A DNA stretch of 64,000 nucleotides from Pseudoalteromonas aurantia 208 (lineage in GTDB: Bacteria > Pseudomonadota > Gammaproteobacteria > Enterobacterales > Alteromonadaceae), in the NCBI RefSeq assembly GCF_014858725.1, contig NZ_AQGV01000011.1, positions 186,001-250,000 of the forward strand, read 5' to 3'. Shown here one piece after another: positions 17,558 to 26,968 of this stretch. The position numbers and the translations under genes are program-made. Each line of letters begins with the position of its first letter. Position 1 is the stretch's first letter. The notes beneath the pieces are model-generated. The model did no database searches. It was not told where the DNA came from and was given only the letters and a program-made list of their open reading frames with translations.

Positions 17558-18706
17558 ATGGTCAACCTTTTACCCACAATTTTATACTCCGCCATGATGG
17601 GCATGGCAATATTTGCTTTGGTAGAAGTTTTTAATAAACCAAAGCAAAGACACACCTTTTTTTTGAAAGGGTTGTTGTTATTGCTATTGATACATTTAGC
17701 GGGGGAGCTATTTATCTATTCTGGGGCTTATGTTTACGCACCTGCATTGGCGGGTGCTCAATTTCCGTTTCGGGCGTTGCTGGGACCGGCATTATATTTT
17801 TATGCCCATGCGATGATGTCACCCGCTAAACCCCTGGGTAAGCGGCTTTATTTTTTGGCATCAGTTGGACCCGTTTTAGTTGTATTGCTCATGCTGCCCT
17901 TTATTTTTACGATAAGCCCTGCTGAAAAATTGGCGCTGGCAACACCGTCGACGCGGGATCCTGAGCTTTGGAAAATAGCGGTGTTTACCTGTTTGTCTAC
18001 GACATTTGTTTTTATCGCATTTACGGCTTTATTTTTAGCAATGGCGTATAAGCTCCACAATAGGCATTGCCAGCAGTTGATGGAACGCTTTTCTGACATT
18101 GAGCAACGAGCAGTGGGGTGGTTTAAAGTTGTACTGCTTATTTGGGGCGTTGTTTGGTTTATGTATGCTGTTGAGTTTGCTTTGGGCGCGCTGGGGTGGC
18201 GTTGGTTTGGCTCAGGTATTGTGCTGCCTATTTTTGAAGTGATTGCACTGGCTATTTTTGTGCAAAAAGCCTTGGGCCAAAGGGGGCTGCATAGCGCAGA
18301 GCAAGGTTTACCACGTACGAGTCAAGGTAGAGCTGCGTTACTCAGCGATGAAAAAATGCAACGGATTGCGTCAAAACTTGAGCAGTCGATGAAAGAAGAT
18401 AAGTTGTTTTTGCACAATGACTTATCTTTAAATAAGCTCTCAGAGTCGATTGCTGAAACCGAAAACCATATATCAGAAACCCTGTCTCAGCTTTTACAGA
18501 CTAACTTTTTTCAATTCGTGAATGGTTTTCGCGTTGAAGAAGCAAAAGCTGAATTGAAAGATAAGGGGAAACTCGTGACTAATATTGCCTTAGATGTGGG
18601 CTTTAACTCTAAATCGACATTTAATACCGCATTTAAAAAGGTGGCCGGATGTAGCCCATCGGCCTATCGCAATTTACTCAATGACAATAAGCCAGACATG
18701 CTTTAA
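17558..18706 (+). CDS. Membrane-bound AraC-family transcriptional regulator
   Basis: A 382-residue protein. Seven or so hydrophobic segments fill about residues 1-245. A linker follows, and a C-terminal AraC/XylS DNA-binding domain lies at about 265-375, with two helix-turn-helix units. The second unit has the family signature IALDVGFNSKSTFNTAFKKVAGCSPSAYR. This arrangement is that of a one-component sensor that binds DNA from the membrane. The target is unknown; the perfect palindrome just upstream may be its own operator, and the adjacent DUF4386/DUF6326 genes are possible targets. Confidence 0.85.
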   Translation: MVNLLPTILYSAMMGMAIFALVEVFNKPKQRHTFFLKGLLLLLLIHLAGELFIYSGAYVYAPALAGAQFPFRALLGPALYFYAHAMMSPAKPLGKRLYFLASVGPVLVVLLMLPFIFTISPAEKLALATPSTRDPELWKIAVFTCLSTTFVFIAFTALFLAMAYKLHNRHCQQLMERFSDIEQRAVGWFKVVLLIWGVVWFMYAVEFALGALGWRWFGSGIVLPIFEVIALAIFVQKALGQRGLHSAEQGLPRTSQGRAALLSDEKMQRIASKLEQSMKEDKLFLHNDLSLNKLSESIAETENHISETLSQLLQTNFFQFVNGFRVEEAKAELKDKGKLVTNIALDVGFNSKSTFNTAFKKVAGCSPSAYRNLLNDNKPDML

Positions 18707-18787
18707 ACATGCCTTGTTATCGTTATTTAAAAAGGTGTGTCTGGGTGTATAAGGTAAGCAGCTTTGATAGGACTTAAGCTATATGAT

Positions 18788-19225
18788 TCATGGTTTAGTT
18801 TTATCTTTTTGTATAAGCGTATTTGCACCATACCAAGCGGCAATAGAGTAACAGATGACGAATGGCAGGGGTTCTACGCTCAGCCACAAGAACAAGTCTG
18901 ACCATGAAGCAAAGGCCAGCGTTTGACCAAACTCATGCTCATATTTGGTAACGCCAACCAATAAAAATGTGATAACAGCCACTTGCAAAGTGTGCATGAC
19001 TTTAAAGCGATGAGCACTTAGCCTATTAACAAACGGTGCTTGCTTGTTTAGAGTGATCCAGCGCAGGGCATAGATTAAAACGAAAAACCACACCGTTATT
19101 TTTAAGATATTGGTATCAAGTGAATAGAGAAGATCGATATTATCGGACTCCAGATAGTCAAAAAACGTAAAAATAATGAACTGTACAAAAGACGTTAACG
19201 CACTGAATAAAATGATTTTAAGCAC
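18788..19225 (-). CDS. Hypothetical four-TM membrane protein
   Basis: A 145-residue protein with four predicted hydrophobic segments (about 2-20, 42-62, 78-98 and 112-132) and a short charged tail (QKDKTKP). I do not recognise a family. It stands alone on the minus strand. Confidence 0.65.
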   Translation of the reverse strand: MLKIILFSALTSFVQFIIFTFFDYLESDNIDLLYSLDTNILKITVWFFVLIYALRWITLNKQAPFVNRLSAHRFKVMHTLQVAVITFLLVGVTKYEHEFGQTLAFASWSDLFLWLSVEPLPFVICYSIAAWYGANTLIQKDKTKP

Positions 19226-19692
19226 GATGTTCCTTTTTATTTTTGAAATAATGTAATATCCGTCCCTTTTCTTGTCAATCGCTGGTTTCTAGCTTGTGCT
19301 TTATGAGGTGCTGAATATTAAATTGTTGTTTTTCGGTGATTGGAGAAAGTTTTAAGGTATGCAACCGGTATTGCTATTGAAATGATTGTGTTGAAGAATT
19401 TCGCTTATTATAGGCTCAAGTATCTAGGAAGATAAAGGCATCAATGTGCTAAAAAGCCTTATTAGAGCAGTGCGTATATCATTGTTGAATCTCGATCTAC
19501 TGGTGATGCTATTGATATTGACGGGCGGAAAATGAAGTTGGGATGAGCTTTCAGATTAGCGTGTACAGAATAACGACGGCTATATAGCCTTGATAAGGCT
19601 CAACGCATGTTTTTCATGTTGAGCCTGTTGAAGAAATACACATAAAACAGGGTTTAGCTGTATTAGTTAAATTGTATTGCTAAGTTGTATCG
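19226..19692. other. Intergenic region with a hairpin near mesD's 3' end
   Basis: No gene is seen in about 470 bp. AGGCTCAAC-GC-ATG (19596-19609) pairs with CATGTTGAGCCT (19615-19626), a 12-bp stem with a bulge and a T-rich loop, 67 bp beyond the stop of mesD. It may terminate the mesX-mesD transcript, although the T run on that side is short. Confidence 0.5.
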
Positions 19693-20721
19693 TTAAGCCG
19701 ATAATTCTTTTCTGATGATCTCGGCACCAGCACTTAACGCGTTCAGCTTTCCTCTCGCGACGGTATGCGACAGAGGGGCCATACCACAGTTTGTACATGG
19801 GTAGAGTTTATCGGCATCGACAAACTGCAGGGCTTTTCTGAGTGTATCAGCGACTTCCTCTGGAGTTTCAATGGTATTACTGGCCACATCAATCGCACCG
19901 ACCATCACTTTCTTGCCGCGAATGAGTTCAAGCAAGTCCATAGGCACATGGGAATTGTGACACTCCAATGAAATAATATCGATATTTGATTTTTGTAGTT
20001 TTGGAAACGCTTCTTCATATTGACGCCATTCAGACCCAAGTGTTTTTTTCCAGTCTGTATTGGCTTTTATGCCATAGCCGTAACAAATGTGCACAGCTGT
20101 TTCGCATTTTAGCCCTTCGATGGCTCGCTCTAGTGTGGCAATGCCCCACTCATTGACTTCATCAAAGAATACGTTAAATGCGGGTTCATCAAATTGGATG
20201 ATATCGACACCAGCTGCTTCCAACTCTTTGGCTTCTTGGTTGAGTATTTTTGCAAATTCCCATGCCAGCTTTTCGCGACTTTTATAATGGGCATCATACA
20301 GGGTGTCTATCATGGTCATCGGGCCAGGCAATGCCCACTTGATTGGTTGCTTGGTTTGCTGCCGTAAAAATTTGGCATCTTCAACAAAAACGGATTTTTG
20401 GCGACTAACAGGGCCAACAACGGTTGGCACACTCGCATCGTAGCGATCGCGTATTTTAACGGTTTCACGTTTTTCGAAATCTACGCCGTTGAGGTGCTCA
20501 ATAAAGGTTGTCACAAAGTGCTGACGGGTTTGCTCGCCATCACTGACAATATCTATCCCAGCGTGTTGTTGATCTTGTAATGACAATCGCAAAGCATCTT
20601 GTTTGCCAACAATGAGCTCGTTGTCTTGCAATTTCCAAGGAGACCATAATGTTTCAGGTTCTGCAAGCCACAAAGGTTTAGGTAAACTGCCCGCAGTTGA
20701 AGTCGGTAATAATGTTTTCAT
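19693..20721 (-). CDS. mesD: Core-MetE folate-independent methionine synthase MesD
   Basis: A short MetE-like methionine synthase containing only the C-terminal catalytic barrel. I place the start at the ATG at 20721 (MKTLLPTSTAGSLPKP), giving 342 residues; an upstream GTG at 20784 would add 21 residues that do not fit the family. Zinc ligands are visible as HICYG (His, Cys) and CTNCG near the C-terminus, with DIIQFDEPAF as the barrel core. In Acinetobacter, MesD needs oxygen and the partner MesX (DUF1852) and uses a methyl donor other than methyl-folate. The mesX homologue is immediately upstream here, about 93 bp away, which makes the assignment strong. Confidence 0.88.
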   Translation of the reverse strand: MKTLLPTSTAGSLPKPLWLAEPETLWSPWKLQDNELIVGKQDALRLSLQDQQHAGIDIVSDGEQTRQHFVTTFIEHLNGVDFEKRETVKIRDRYDASVPTVVGPVSRQKSVFVEDAKFLRQQTKQPIKWALPGPMTMIDTLYDAHYKSREKLAWEFAKILNQEAKELEAAGVDIIQFDEPAFNVFFDEVNEWGIATLERAIEGLKCETAVHICYGYGIKANTDWKKTLGSEWRQYEEAFPKLQKSNIDIISLECHNSHVPMDLLELIRGKKVMVGAIDVASNTIETPEEVADTLRKALQFVDADKLYPCTNCGMAPLSHTVARGKLNALSAGAEIIRKELSA

Positions 20722-20780
20722 AATTGATGATGTCGCATATATTGGATTAATGACTGAGCGTAAACTATTTCGCAGTATCG

Positions 20781-20799
20781 CCACGCCATGAAGGCGTGG
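20781..20799. repeat. Small hairpin between mesX and mesD
   Basis: CCACGCC (20781-20787), loop ATGAA, GGCGTGG (20793-20799): a perfect 7-bp GC-rich stem in the 93-bp spacer of the operon. It could attenuate or stabilise mRNA between the genes, or be a remnant palindromic repeat. Confidence 0.6.
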
Positions 20800-20814
20800 G
20801 TTTATTGTCTGTAC

Positions 20815-21792
20815 TTACAGCGCGTAACTCTGAGACCACTTATCAAGCACATTTTGATGTGGCTTTATAAAGTGCTCTTCAGCAAATTTACCTTGTTCAC
20901 TGGCTAATCTACTGCGCTCTTCTCGGTCATAAACAATCTGTGTTAATGAATGATCTAAGTTTTTCAAATTTGGCTTATACGATGTACCCGCAGCCGCATT
21001 TGCATTGTAAATTTCTGGTCTGTAGATTTTCTGGAACGTTTCCATTGTGCTAATGGTGCTGATCAGCTCAAGGCTTGTGTAGTCATTTAGCAAATCACCA
21101 AAGAAGAAGAATGCCAAAGGTGCAACACTGTTTGGTGGCATGAAGTAACGCACCTGTAAGCCCATTTTCTTGAAATACTGTTCCGTCAAAGACGATTCAT
21201 TAGGTAGATATTCAACGCCGAGTACTGGATGCTGGTTTTCAGTGCGATGATAAGTTTTATTATCTGAAACACTGAGGCATATCACGGGCAGTTTTTTGAA
21301 ATTTTCTTTATACACTTGTGAATTTACAAAGTACTGAAAAAGTTTGCCGTGTAGCTCGCCGAAGTTGTCAGGGATGCTGAATTTAGGCTGATCTTTATTG
21401 TACTGTTGGAGCAACACGCTAAAGTCGTAATCTCGAACATAAGAAGAGAAGTTATTGCCAACAATACCTTCAATACGCTTATTTGTTTTATGGTCGATGA
21501 TGTGGGTTTTTAAGATTTCAATCGATGGGAACGTTTGGCCACTGCCTTCGATATCCATGTTTACCGACACGATTTCTAGTTCAACTGAGTAACGGTCTCC
21601 TTTGGTGTTATCCCAGTTGGCCAATGCATTAAAACTATTATCAATCATTTTTAACGCGTTACGTAAATTGGCTTGACGATGACTGCCTCTCGCTAAGTTA
21701 GCAAAGTTGGTGGTGATACGCGTATTGTCAGATGGGTGATAATTTTCGTCGAGACTTATGCTCTTAATCGTAAATGTAAATTCTTTGTTCAT
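20815..21792 (-). CDS. mesX: DUF1852 protein MesX, partner of MesD
   Basis: A 325-residue protein of the DUF1852 family (N-terminus MNKEFTFTIKSISLDENYHPSDNTRITTNFANLARG; VRYFMPPNSVAPLAFFFFGDLL in the middle). DUF1852 genes are almost always next to short MetE-like genes, and MesX is required for MesD-dependent methionine synthesis; an oxygen-dependent role in supplying the methyl group has been proposed. It is the first gene of the mesX-mesD operon. A candidate MetJ-like operator array lies about 310 bp upstream. Cytoplasmic; no signal peptide. Confidence 0.9.
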   Translation of the reverse strand: MNKEFTFTIKSISLDENYHPSDNTRITTNFANLARGSHRQANLRNALKMIDNSFNALANWDNTKGDRYSVELEIVSVNMDIEGSGQTFPSIEILKTHIIDHKTNKRIEGIVGNNFSSYVRDYDFSVLLQQYNKDQPKFSIPDNFGELHGKLFQYFVNSQVYKENFKKLPVICLSVSDNKTYHRTENQHPVLGVEYLPNESSLTEQYFKKMGLQVRYFMPPNSVAPLAFFFFGDLLNDYTSLELISTISTMETFQKIYRPEIYNANAAAGTSYKPNLKNLDHSLTQIVYDREERSRLASEQGKFAEEHFIKPHQNVLDKWSQSYAL

Positions 21793-22459
21793 GATAATCT
21801 GGTATCCAATTTTTGAGATAAAACCTGAATTAGTTGATTGCTCTTGTTGTGCTTTCCAATCTACCTATCTGATTTAATCAGCGAGTAATTTAAACCGTGT
21901 GGTCTATTTAGCGTATGTGCCTTATTGAGCATCAACGGTTGTCTTGCTTTGCGTTAAGAGCATGGCATTATTTATACGTGCTTAGATGCATGAAGAAAAA
22001 TGGTTTAATTTCAGATACAACATGAGTCATATTCAAGGTGCAACTAAATCGAAAAAGGTCAGCCAGAATACGCATGAAACTGAGTATTAAAACACTAAAA
22101 TCCCACCTAAAAGTCTGGGTGTCTAGATGGTTAGGTGTCCTTGTTGTGTTTTTTTCATATAAAACATTAATAAAATTCAAGAGTTATCATAATCAAATGT
22201 TAAATCGGGCCTTAGATATATTGATATACTCAAAATGGATGTGGTGAGCTGAGGATAAAACTTAAGCGCCATAGTTGGCTTACATGGTGTTGGTTGAGGT
22301 GTTTATGTCTTGAATCATTTTCATGATGATAATTTGATAGTTTACGAAAAGGTTTATGATTGGCCGCATGTTTCGTGAATTGTGATACCAGCCTCATACT
22401 GAGTTTGCCGCTAAAGAGCACAGTCATGTTGCGTGATTGCCCTTGAACTATAATTAGAG
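21793..22459. other. Intergenic region between mesX and the TauE/SafE gene
   Basis: About 670 bp between divergent genes. Two short overlapping ORFs here show no ribosome site or family resemblance and are not called. Apart from the MetJ-like repeats no structure was recognised. Confidence 0.5.
22105..22136 (-). promoter_or_regulatory. Candidate MetJ operator array
   Basis: On the minus strand four consecutive 8-mers read ACCTAACC, ATCTAGAC, ACCCAGAC and TTTTAGGT. Compared with the tandem MetJ-box unit (in the phase GTCTAGAC) they match at 4, 7, 5 and 4 positions. Regularly spaced weak boxes around one strong one are typical of MetJ sites, and the downstream genes make methionine. The distance to mesX (about 310 bp) is long, which lowers confidence. 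Confidence 0.3.
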
Positions 22460-23281
22460 ATGAATGGAATGAGTGAATTAATATTGTTGATTGTGTATTG
22501 TGCCATACTCGGGAGCGGAGTTGGCTTTCTTGCTGGGTTGCTAGGTATTGGTGGGGGGCTGGTTATTGTACCAATACTGAGCAGTATTTTGCTCTACTTA
22601 GCGGTTTTACCACCTGAGCAAGTGGTTATCGTTGCAATCGCGACGTCATTGGCATCGATATTATTCACCTCGACTTCTTCCGCAATAGCACATCATAAAA
22701 ATGGGAATGTCCCTTGGGATTTAGCGCCTTGGATCATGACAGGTGTTGCCCTAGGCGCGCTGATCAGCGGTTTTATGGCTGCGCTGCTACCAGAGCAAGC
22801 TGTTCGCATCATTTTTGCTGTCAGTGTGGTACTCATTGCGGTAAAAATGTTTGTAAGCAGCACTAAAAAAGACACAGCTAAAACGCGGAAAATACCACAT
22901 AAAGGGGTGTTAACCATTTTTACCACGATTACCGGTGGGCTATCTGCCATGATCGGCATTGGTGGTGGCGCATTGTTAGTCCCTTTATTGACCTTCTTTT
23001 CTCTGGATATGAAAAAGGCCATTGGCTGTGCGTCTGCGTGCGGGATTGTTATCGCATTGTTTGGTTCGATAGGTTATATCAGTTCTGGTAGCACACACTT
23101 CTCATTGGAAGATGGCTTTGCAGGATTTGTTTATTTACCAGCTTTATTGGGGATCGTGTGTACGTCTTGGTTTACCGCGCCTCTAGGCGCAAAAGCAACG
23201 AATCATTTACCTGTGCCGACAATAAAGAAGATCTTCGCAGGGTTATTGGTTGTTATGGCGGCAAATATGATATTGAGTTAA
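22460..23281 (+). CDS. TauE/SafE (TSUP) family anion exporter
   Basis: A 273-residue inner-membrane protein of the TSUP family with about eight hydrophobic segments. It shows the two internally repeated glycine-rich motifs of the family: GLLGIGGGLVIVPIL near the N-terminus and GGLSAMIGIGGGALLVPLL in the second half. Members export sulfite, sulfoacetate or other small sulfur compounds or organic acids. A sulfur role would fit the neighbouring methionine genes, but specificity is not readable. An ATG at codon 4 (MSELILL) is an alternative start. Confidence 0.85.
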   Translation: MNGMSELILLIVYCAILGSGVGFLAGLLGIGGGLVIVPILSSILLYLAVLPPEQVVIVAIATSLASILFTSTSSAIAHHKNGNVPWDLAPWIMTGVALGALISGFMAALLPEQAVRIIFAVSVVLIAVKMFVSSTKKDTAKTRKIPHKGVLTIFTTITGGLSAMIGIGGGALLVPLLTFFSLDMKKAIGCASACGIVIALFGSIGYISSGSTHFSLEDGFAGFVYLPALLGIVCTSWFTAPLGAKATNHLPVPTIKKIFAGLLVVMAANMILS

Positions 23282-23296
23282 TAGCCGAATTAAAGT

Positions 23297-23322
23297 CAAA
23301 GAGGCTGGGAAGCGCCTCTTTG
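23297..23322 (+). terminator. Terminator hairpin after the TSUP gene
   Basis: CAAAGAGGC (23297-23305) pairs perfectly with GCCTCTTTG (23314-23322), 16 bp after the stop codon. The T run after it is poor, so termination is likely but not certain. Confidence 0.55.
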
Positions 23323-23882
23323 ATAGGTGAGCTTGTTGTCTGTGTTTCACCATAATTAGGGAGGATTAAGCTGCAAGAAGAACAGCATTTCCCAATAAGA
23401 TGTAGCTTAACTTAAGCAGATAACTTTTTATCAACGTGATATTAAAAAACCAATAAATGTCGAGCAACATGAGTTATAAACTCACACCTACTTTTGCTAC
23501 TAAAAATAAGTTTACCCCCATGATTGGCATCATCATAATGCCTAACATAACTTGACGATTACTTAAATCTTTGGGCTGCAGCGTTACCGTGTTTATTAAT
23601 GATGCACGCTAGCTAAGGAATTGCTTCAATGCACCATGAATGGGAGCGGTAAAAGTGTCTTTGACGGAAAGTATACATGAGTGTAGCGCTATATTTAATT
23701 AAACCCCTGTGTAAATTATTTGTTTTTTAAATGTAACTTAAATGTATTTGTTTTTTCTGTATTGAGCACTACGCTGAAAGGGCAACGTTCAGTATAGGGA
23801 TATTTTTTATCACTCAACTGTGGTTGCTTAGCCTTGGTTTACTTATGTAAACCATTACATATATGGATATGGAGTTTTTATA
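23323..23882. other. AT-rich intergenic region
   Basis: About 560 bp with no supported gene. It ends in a GGAG ribosome site before the ATG at 23883; no other structure was recognised. Confidence 0.5.
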
Positions 23883-24626
23883 ATGAAATTTATTACAAGT
23901 TTATTGCTAGGCGCATTGGCCGTCCCTGCGTTTTCTGCTATCAGTGCACCCGAATCGTACGGTGTCTTATTTTTAGATAGAAGTGGGTCTATGATGACAC
24001 AAAGACCTGACGGCCAATCACGATGTGCTTTCTCAAAACAGCAAGCGATTAATAAAGTGACACAATTCTTTTTGGATAGTTCAATTAACGGTCAAAAATT
24101 GAATGTAAAAACGTTTAGTAACGGCGGGCAAATTCAGTCCATTTCAAGTGGCTTTGTTGATTTTACGTCTGCTTTTATGGCGCTCCAGCAGCTGGATAGT
24201 GAAGGCTGTACAGGGTTGACCGCACTTGCAGAAGCGATGTGTGATGGCGCAGATGAGCTTCGCAATAATTTTTCGGTTGAAGCGAGTCAAGGTGCTCTTT
24301 TACGCGTGTATGGGTCTACCGACGGGGATGAAAATGCGAGCCCTGTGGCAAACTGTGGCGGGTCAAATTGGCAAGCACAAGTTACTTCAAAGTACTTTCT
24401 AGAGTTACCACAAGTACAGTTTAATGCAACGATTTACACAGGCACGGTGCAAAACATTGTTAATGTAAACTCAGCAGTTGCTATTGATGCGTCAGCGAAT
24501 GTGAGTTCACAAAAATTAAATGCGCAAAATATTCCGACATTTGAGTTTTTGAAGCAACTAGCCACTAAAACAGGTGGGAAAGTTGAGCTGGTGAGCGACA
24601 CTGATGGTGGCTCAGGGCAGTGGTAA
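23883..24626 (+). CDS. Secreted von Willebrand factor A-domain protein
   Basis: A 247-residue protein with a clear signal peptide (MKFITSLLLGALAVPAFSA). It consists essentially of one vWA domain: the metal-ion-dependent adhesion site is present as D32-R-S34-G-S36, with the threonine of CTGLTALAEAM further on. Several cysteines (SRCAF, EGCTGL, EAMCDG, VANCGG) suggest disulfides in the periplasm or outside the cell. No chaperone ATPase or protease partner is adjacent, so it is a free-standing secreted vWA protein, perhaps an adhesin. A GGAG ribosome site supports the start. Confidence 0.85.
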   Translation: MKFITSLLLGALAVPAFSAISAPESYGVLFLDRSGSMMTQRPDGQSRCAFSKQQAINKVTQFFLDSSINGQKLNVKTFSNGGQIQSISSGFVDFTSAFMALQQLDSEGCTGLTALAEAMCDGADELRNNFSVEASQGALLRVYGSTDGDENASPVANCGGSNWQAQVTSKYFLELPQVQFNATIYTGTVQNIVNVNSAVAIDASANVSSQKLNAQNIPTFEFLKQLATKTGGKVELVSDTDGGSGQW

Positions 24627-24663
24627 ATAGAGCTGTATTATATTGATTCACCCTAAGTGAAAT

Positions 24664-24700
24664 AACGCCAGCTTTGTAAAAAAAGGTGGCGTTTATCATT
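24664..24700 (+). terminator. Terminator after the vWA gene
   Basis: AACGCCA (24664-24670) pairs with TGGCGTT (24687-24693), followed by TATCATT, 38 bp after the stop codon. The loop holds an A run, so the structure could also serve leftward transcripts. Confidence 0.6.
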
Positions 24701-24841
24701 GTATGTGTGTTGCGAATGCGGCATGCATTTTTTGGCTCACAATAGGCACTAATGCTTAATTACATAGGCGTGTTTTTATTGACACAGTCCTATGTAAAGC
24801 AAGCCGTTTTTTCTCACGTAATTTACTACGTATTGTTTAGC

Positions 24842-26533
24842 TTAAACTTGAAACATATTCAGGTTTTTATGTAAATCAATGACACTTTTAGCGATACTTT
24901 CACTGGCATCCGCGGTATTTTTAGTTTCATTATTAGTTACTTCAGCTACTTCTCTGATACTCTCTAAGCTCTGATGAATTTCTTGAGCAACTTCATGCTG
25001 TTGTTCAGCAACTGATGCAATCTGTTGGTTTAAATCTGCAATTTCACTTACGGACTCAGCAGCCAAAGAGAACCGTTGGGCAGACTCGGTACTTCTGGTG
25101 AGGCACTCTTGTGCACTGTCTGTTCCTTTATTCATACTGTTAATGGCATTTTGGGCTTCCGCTTTTAAACGCTCTATCAATTGTTGTATACCAACGGTGG
25201 ATTCTTGCGTTCTTTTTGCTAGAGATCTTACTTCGTCGGCTACAACTGCAAACCCTCGCCCAGTTTCACCTGCTCGAGCAGCTTCAATTGCGGCATTCAA
25301 TGCCAGTAAGTTTGTTTGCTCTGCAATGCCTTGAATTGAGTCGAGTACCACTCCTATATTGTTGGTTTCTGCAACTAAGTTTTCAATAACAGATGAGGCT
25401 TCGGCGACTTCATCAGCCATATTAGTGATCACATCTTGAGTGGCAATGGCTTCTTTATGACCATCAAGTACGCGTTGTTTTACCGTGTCAGTTACGGTTG
25501 ATGCATTACTAGCGTTTTGTGCGACTTCTTTGGTGGTGATGTTCATTTGGTTAATAGATGCCGCGACATTTTCAATATCTTCTCTTTGTTTTTCAACGTT
25601 ATTAAGCGTGCGTTGCATTGCGACAAGCGCGCTCTCACTTGAACGTCCTAGACTTTCAGCGCCTAAATTGACTTGGCTGATCATACTGCTAAGTACTGAT
25701 AAAAAGTGATTAAATGCGCCTGCTATGGCACCAGTTTCATCTTTGGATGAATCATCCATTTTTATGGTCAGATCACCGTCCCCACTTGCTATTTGCGTTA
25801 GCCTGCTTGTCATAGTTTGGATAGGCTTACGGATCGCATTGGCAATAACAAATGGTAAAATTAATCCAATACCGCTAGCAAAAACAAAAATAACTAGCAT
25901 CCACTTAATGGCCTCTTGTTCATCATGCTCGGCTTTTAATGCACTCTTTAAAGTAAAGTTTTGCACCTTGTCTAATAGCTCAATTAATTTTTTATCAAGC
26001 TGGTCTTCCAATTCTTCAACATCATGAGATTGCTTTAACATAGCCGTTATTTGACCATTGCTGCCCAGATCCATTACGTCATCGACTTTAACAATGAGCG
26101 TGCTGTAAATCGCGTCTACCTTTTTTAACTCGTCAAACAGCGCTTTAAACTCTGTTTTGGCTGCATCGGAATGGAGCAGGGGAATGGCGGTTTCAATAAA
26201 ATTTTCTACTTCAATGATTTCTTTTTCCGTTTTTCTTATCAAGCTTTTCGCATCATTTATCGCTTGATCAAACGTAGCACGATCTTCCATGCCTTGTTCA
26301 TACCTAATGGCTTTTATCATCGCCCGCTCAAAGAGAATGGCTTGCTCTAGTTGGTGTTCGGTCACATTGGTGATCAGTTTCGTTAATGGGATATCTTCCT
26401 CTGCAATATCCATCAATGACTTGCCAATTTTGTCCATTTGAGCTATGGAATAGATGCCCAAAATGATCATTAGAAAAAGCTGGGTAAAACCGAGGAAATA
26501 GATTTTTTTGCCTATATCAATGTTATTTAGCAT
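24842..26533 (-). CDS. Methyl-accepting chemotaxis protein
   Basis: A 563-residue chemoreceptor. TM1 is at about residues 10-31. A four-helix-bundle periplasmic sensor follows (about 32-205), then TM2 (about 210-232), a HAMP domain (about 233-285) and a long cytoplasmic coiled coil. The conserved tip is [19 protein letters not shown], followed by [18 protein letters not shown]. It signals through CheW/CheA. It starts 12 bp after the end of a BLUF photoreceptor gene on the same strand, so light input to this receptor is plausible. No C-terminal CheR-binding pentapeptide is seen (ends NLNMFQV). Confidence 0.93.
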   Translation of the reverse strand: MLNNIDIGKKIYFLGFTQLFLMIILGIYSIAQMDKIGKSLMDIAEEDIPLTKLITNVTEHQLEQAILFERAMIKAIRYEQGMEDRATFDQAINDAKSLIRKTEKEIIEVENFIETAIPLLHSDAAKTEFKALFDELKKVDAIYSTLIVKVDDVMDLGSNGQITAMLKQSHDVEELEDQLDKKLIELLDKVQNFTLKSALKAEHDEQEAIKWMLVIFVFASGIGLILPFVIANAIRKPIQTMTSRLTQIASGDGDLTIKMDDSSKDETGAIAGAFNHFLSVLSSMISQVNLGAESLGRSSESALVAMQRTLNNVEKQREDIENVAASINQMNITTKEVAQNASNASTVTDTVKQRVLDGHKEAIATQDVITNMADEVAEASSVIENLVAETNNIGVVLDSIQGIAEQTNLLALNAAIEAARAGETGRGFAVVADEVRSLAKRTQESTVGIQQLIERLKAEAQNAINSMNKGTDSAQECLTRSTESAQRFSLAAESVSEIADLNQQIASVAEQQHEVAQEIHQSLESIREVAEVTNNETKNTADASESIAKSVIDLHKNLNMFQV

Positions 26534-26545
26534 GGCTATTTCATC

Positions 26546-26968
26546 CTACTCTTGGTTGTCTCTAAAGTATCGCAGCATTTTTATTGCGAAGTTTTGTTCA
26601 TTCGATAGATGTTCGTATGTATGTTTTGCTTGCATGAATTGGCTAAACCCTTCTAATTCTCGAGCACTTTCGTTGGACAATAATTTAAACCCCATTTTCC
26701 ATTGCCCAAAGCTTCTTTGGGCAATGGGCTGATAGCCAATCCGGTTAATATTAGTATGGCGGTTGTCATTCTTGATATGATCGAATAGCTTCTTCACGTC
26801 GTTTTCGGTACCTTCAAGTACTTGGATAAAGCTGCCAAAGCCATCATAAAGTAACAAGCCAGTGATCTTATTGCGCGTATTATTTCGTCGAGAAACGGCC
26901 AGTAACTCTGCAAGCTGCTGCTCGTTAAAACGCTTCTGTGCTCGGCTTATATAAATTAATTCAACCAT
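26546..26968 (-). CDS. BLUF-domain blue-light photoreceptor
   Basis: A 140-residue single-domain BLUF protein that binds FAD and senses blue light. The expected photoactive residues are present: Y6 (LIYIS), N30 in RRNNTRNKITGLLLYD, and Q49 in SFIQVLEG. A tryptophan/methionine pair lies in FGQWKMGF. The short C-terminal helical part is as in stand-alone members. It is the first gene of a two-gene operon with a chemoreceptor, so it may act through a protein-protein contact on that receptor. Confidence 0.92.
   Translation of the reverse strand: MVELIYISRAQKRFNEQQLAELLAVSRRNNTRNKITGLLLYDGFGSFIQVLEGTENDVKKLFDHIKNDNRHTNINRIGYQPIAQRSFGQWKMGFKLLSNESARELEGFSQFMQAKHTYEHLSNEQNFAIKMLRYFRDNQE

Noticed and set aside
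20722..20784. 21-residue extension of MesD to the GTG at 20784
   Set aside because: The start lies in the intergenic hairpin and the extra residues do not fit the family; MKTLLPTSTAG at 20721 does.
22038..22247. 69-codon plus-strand ORF upstream of the TSUP gene
   Set aside because: No ribosome site, overlaps the MetJ-like repeats and a minus-strand ORF of similar size; no family.
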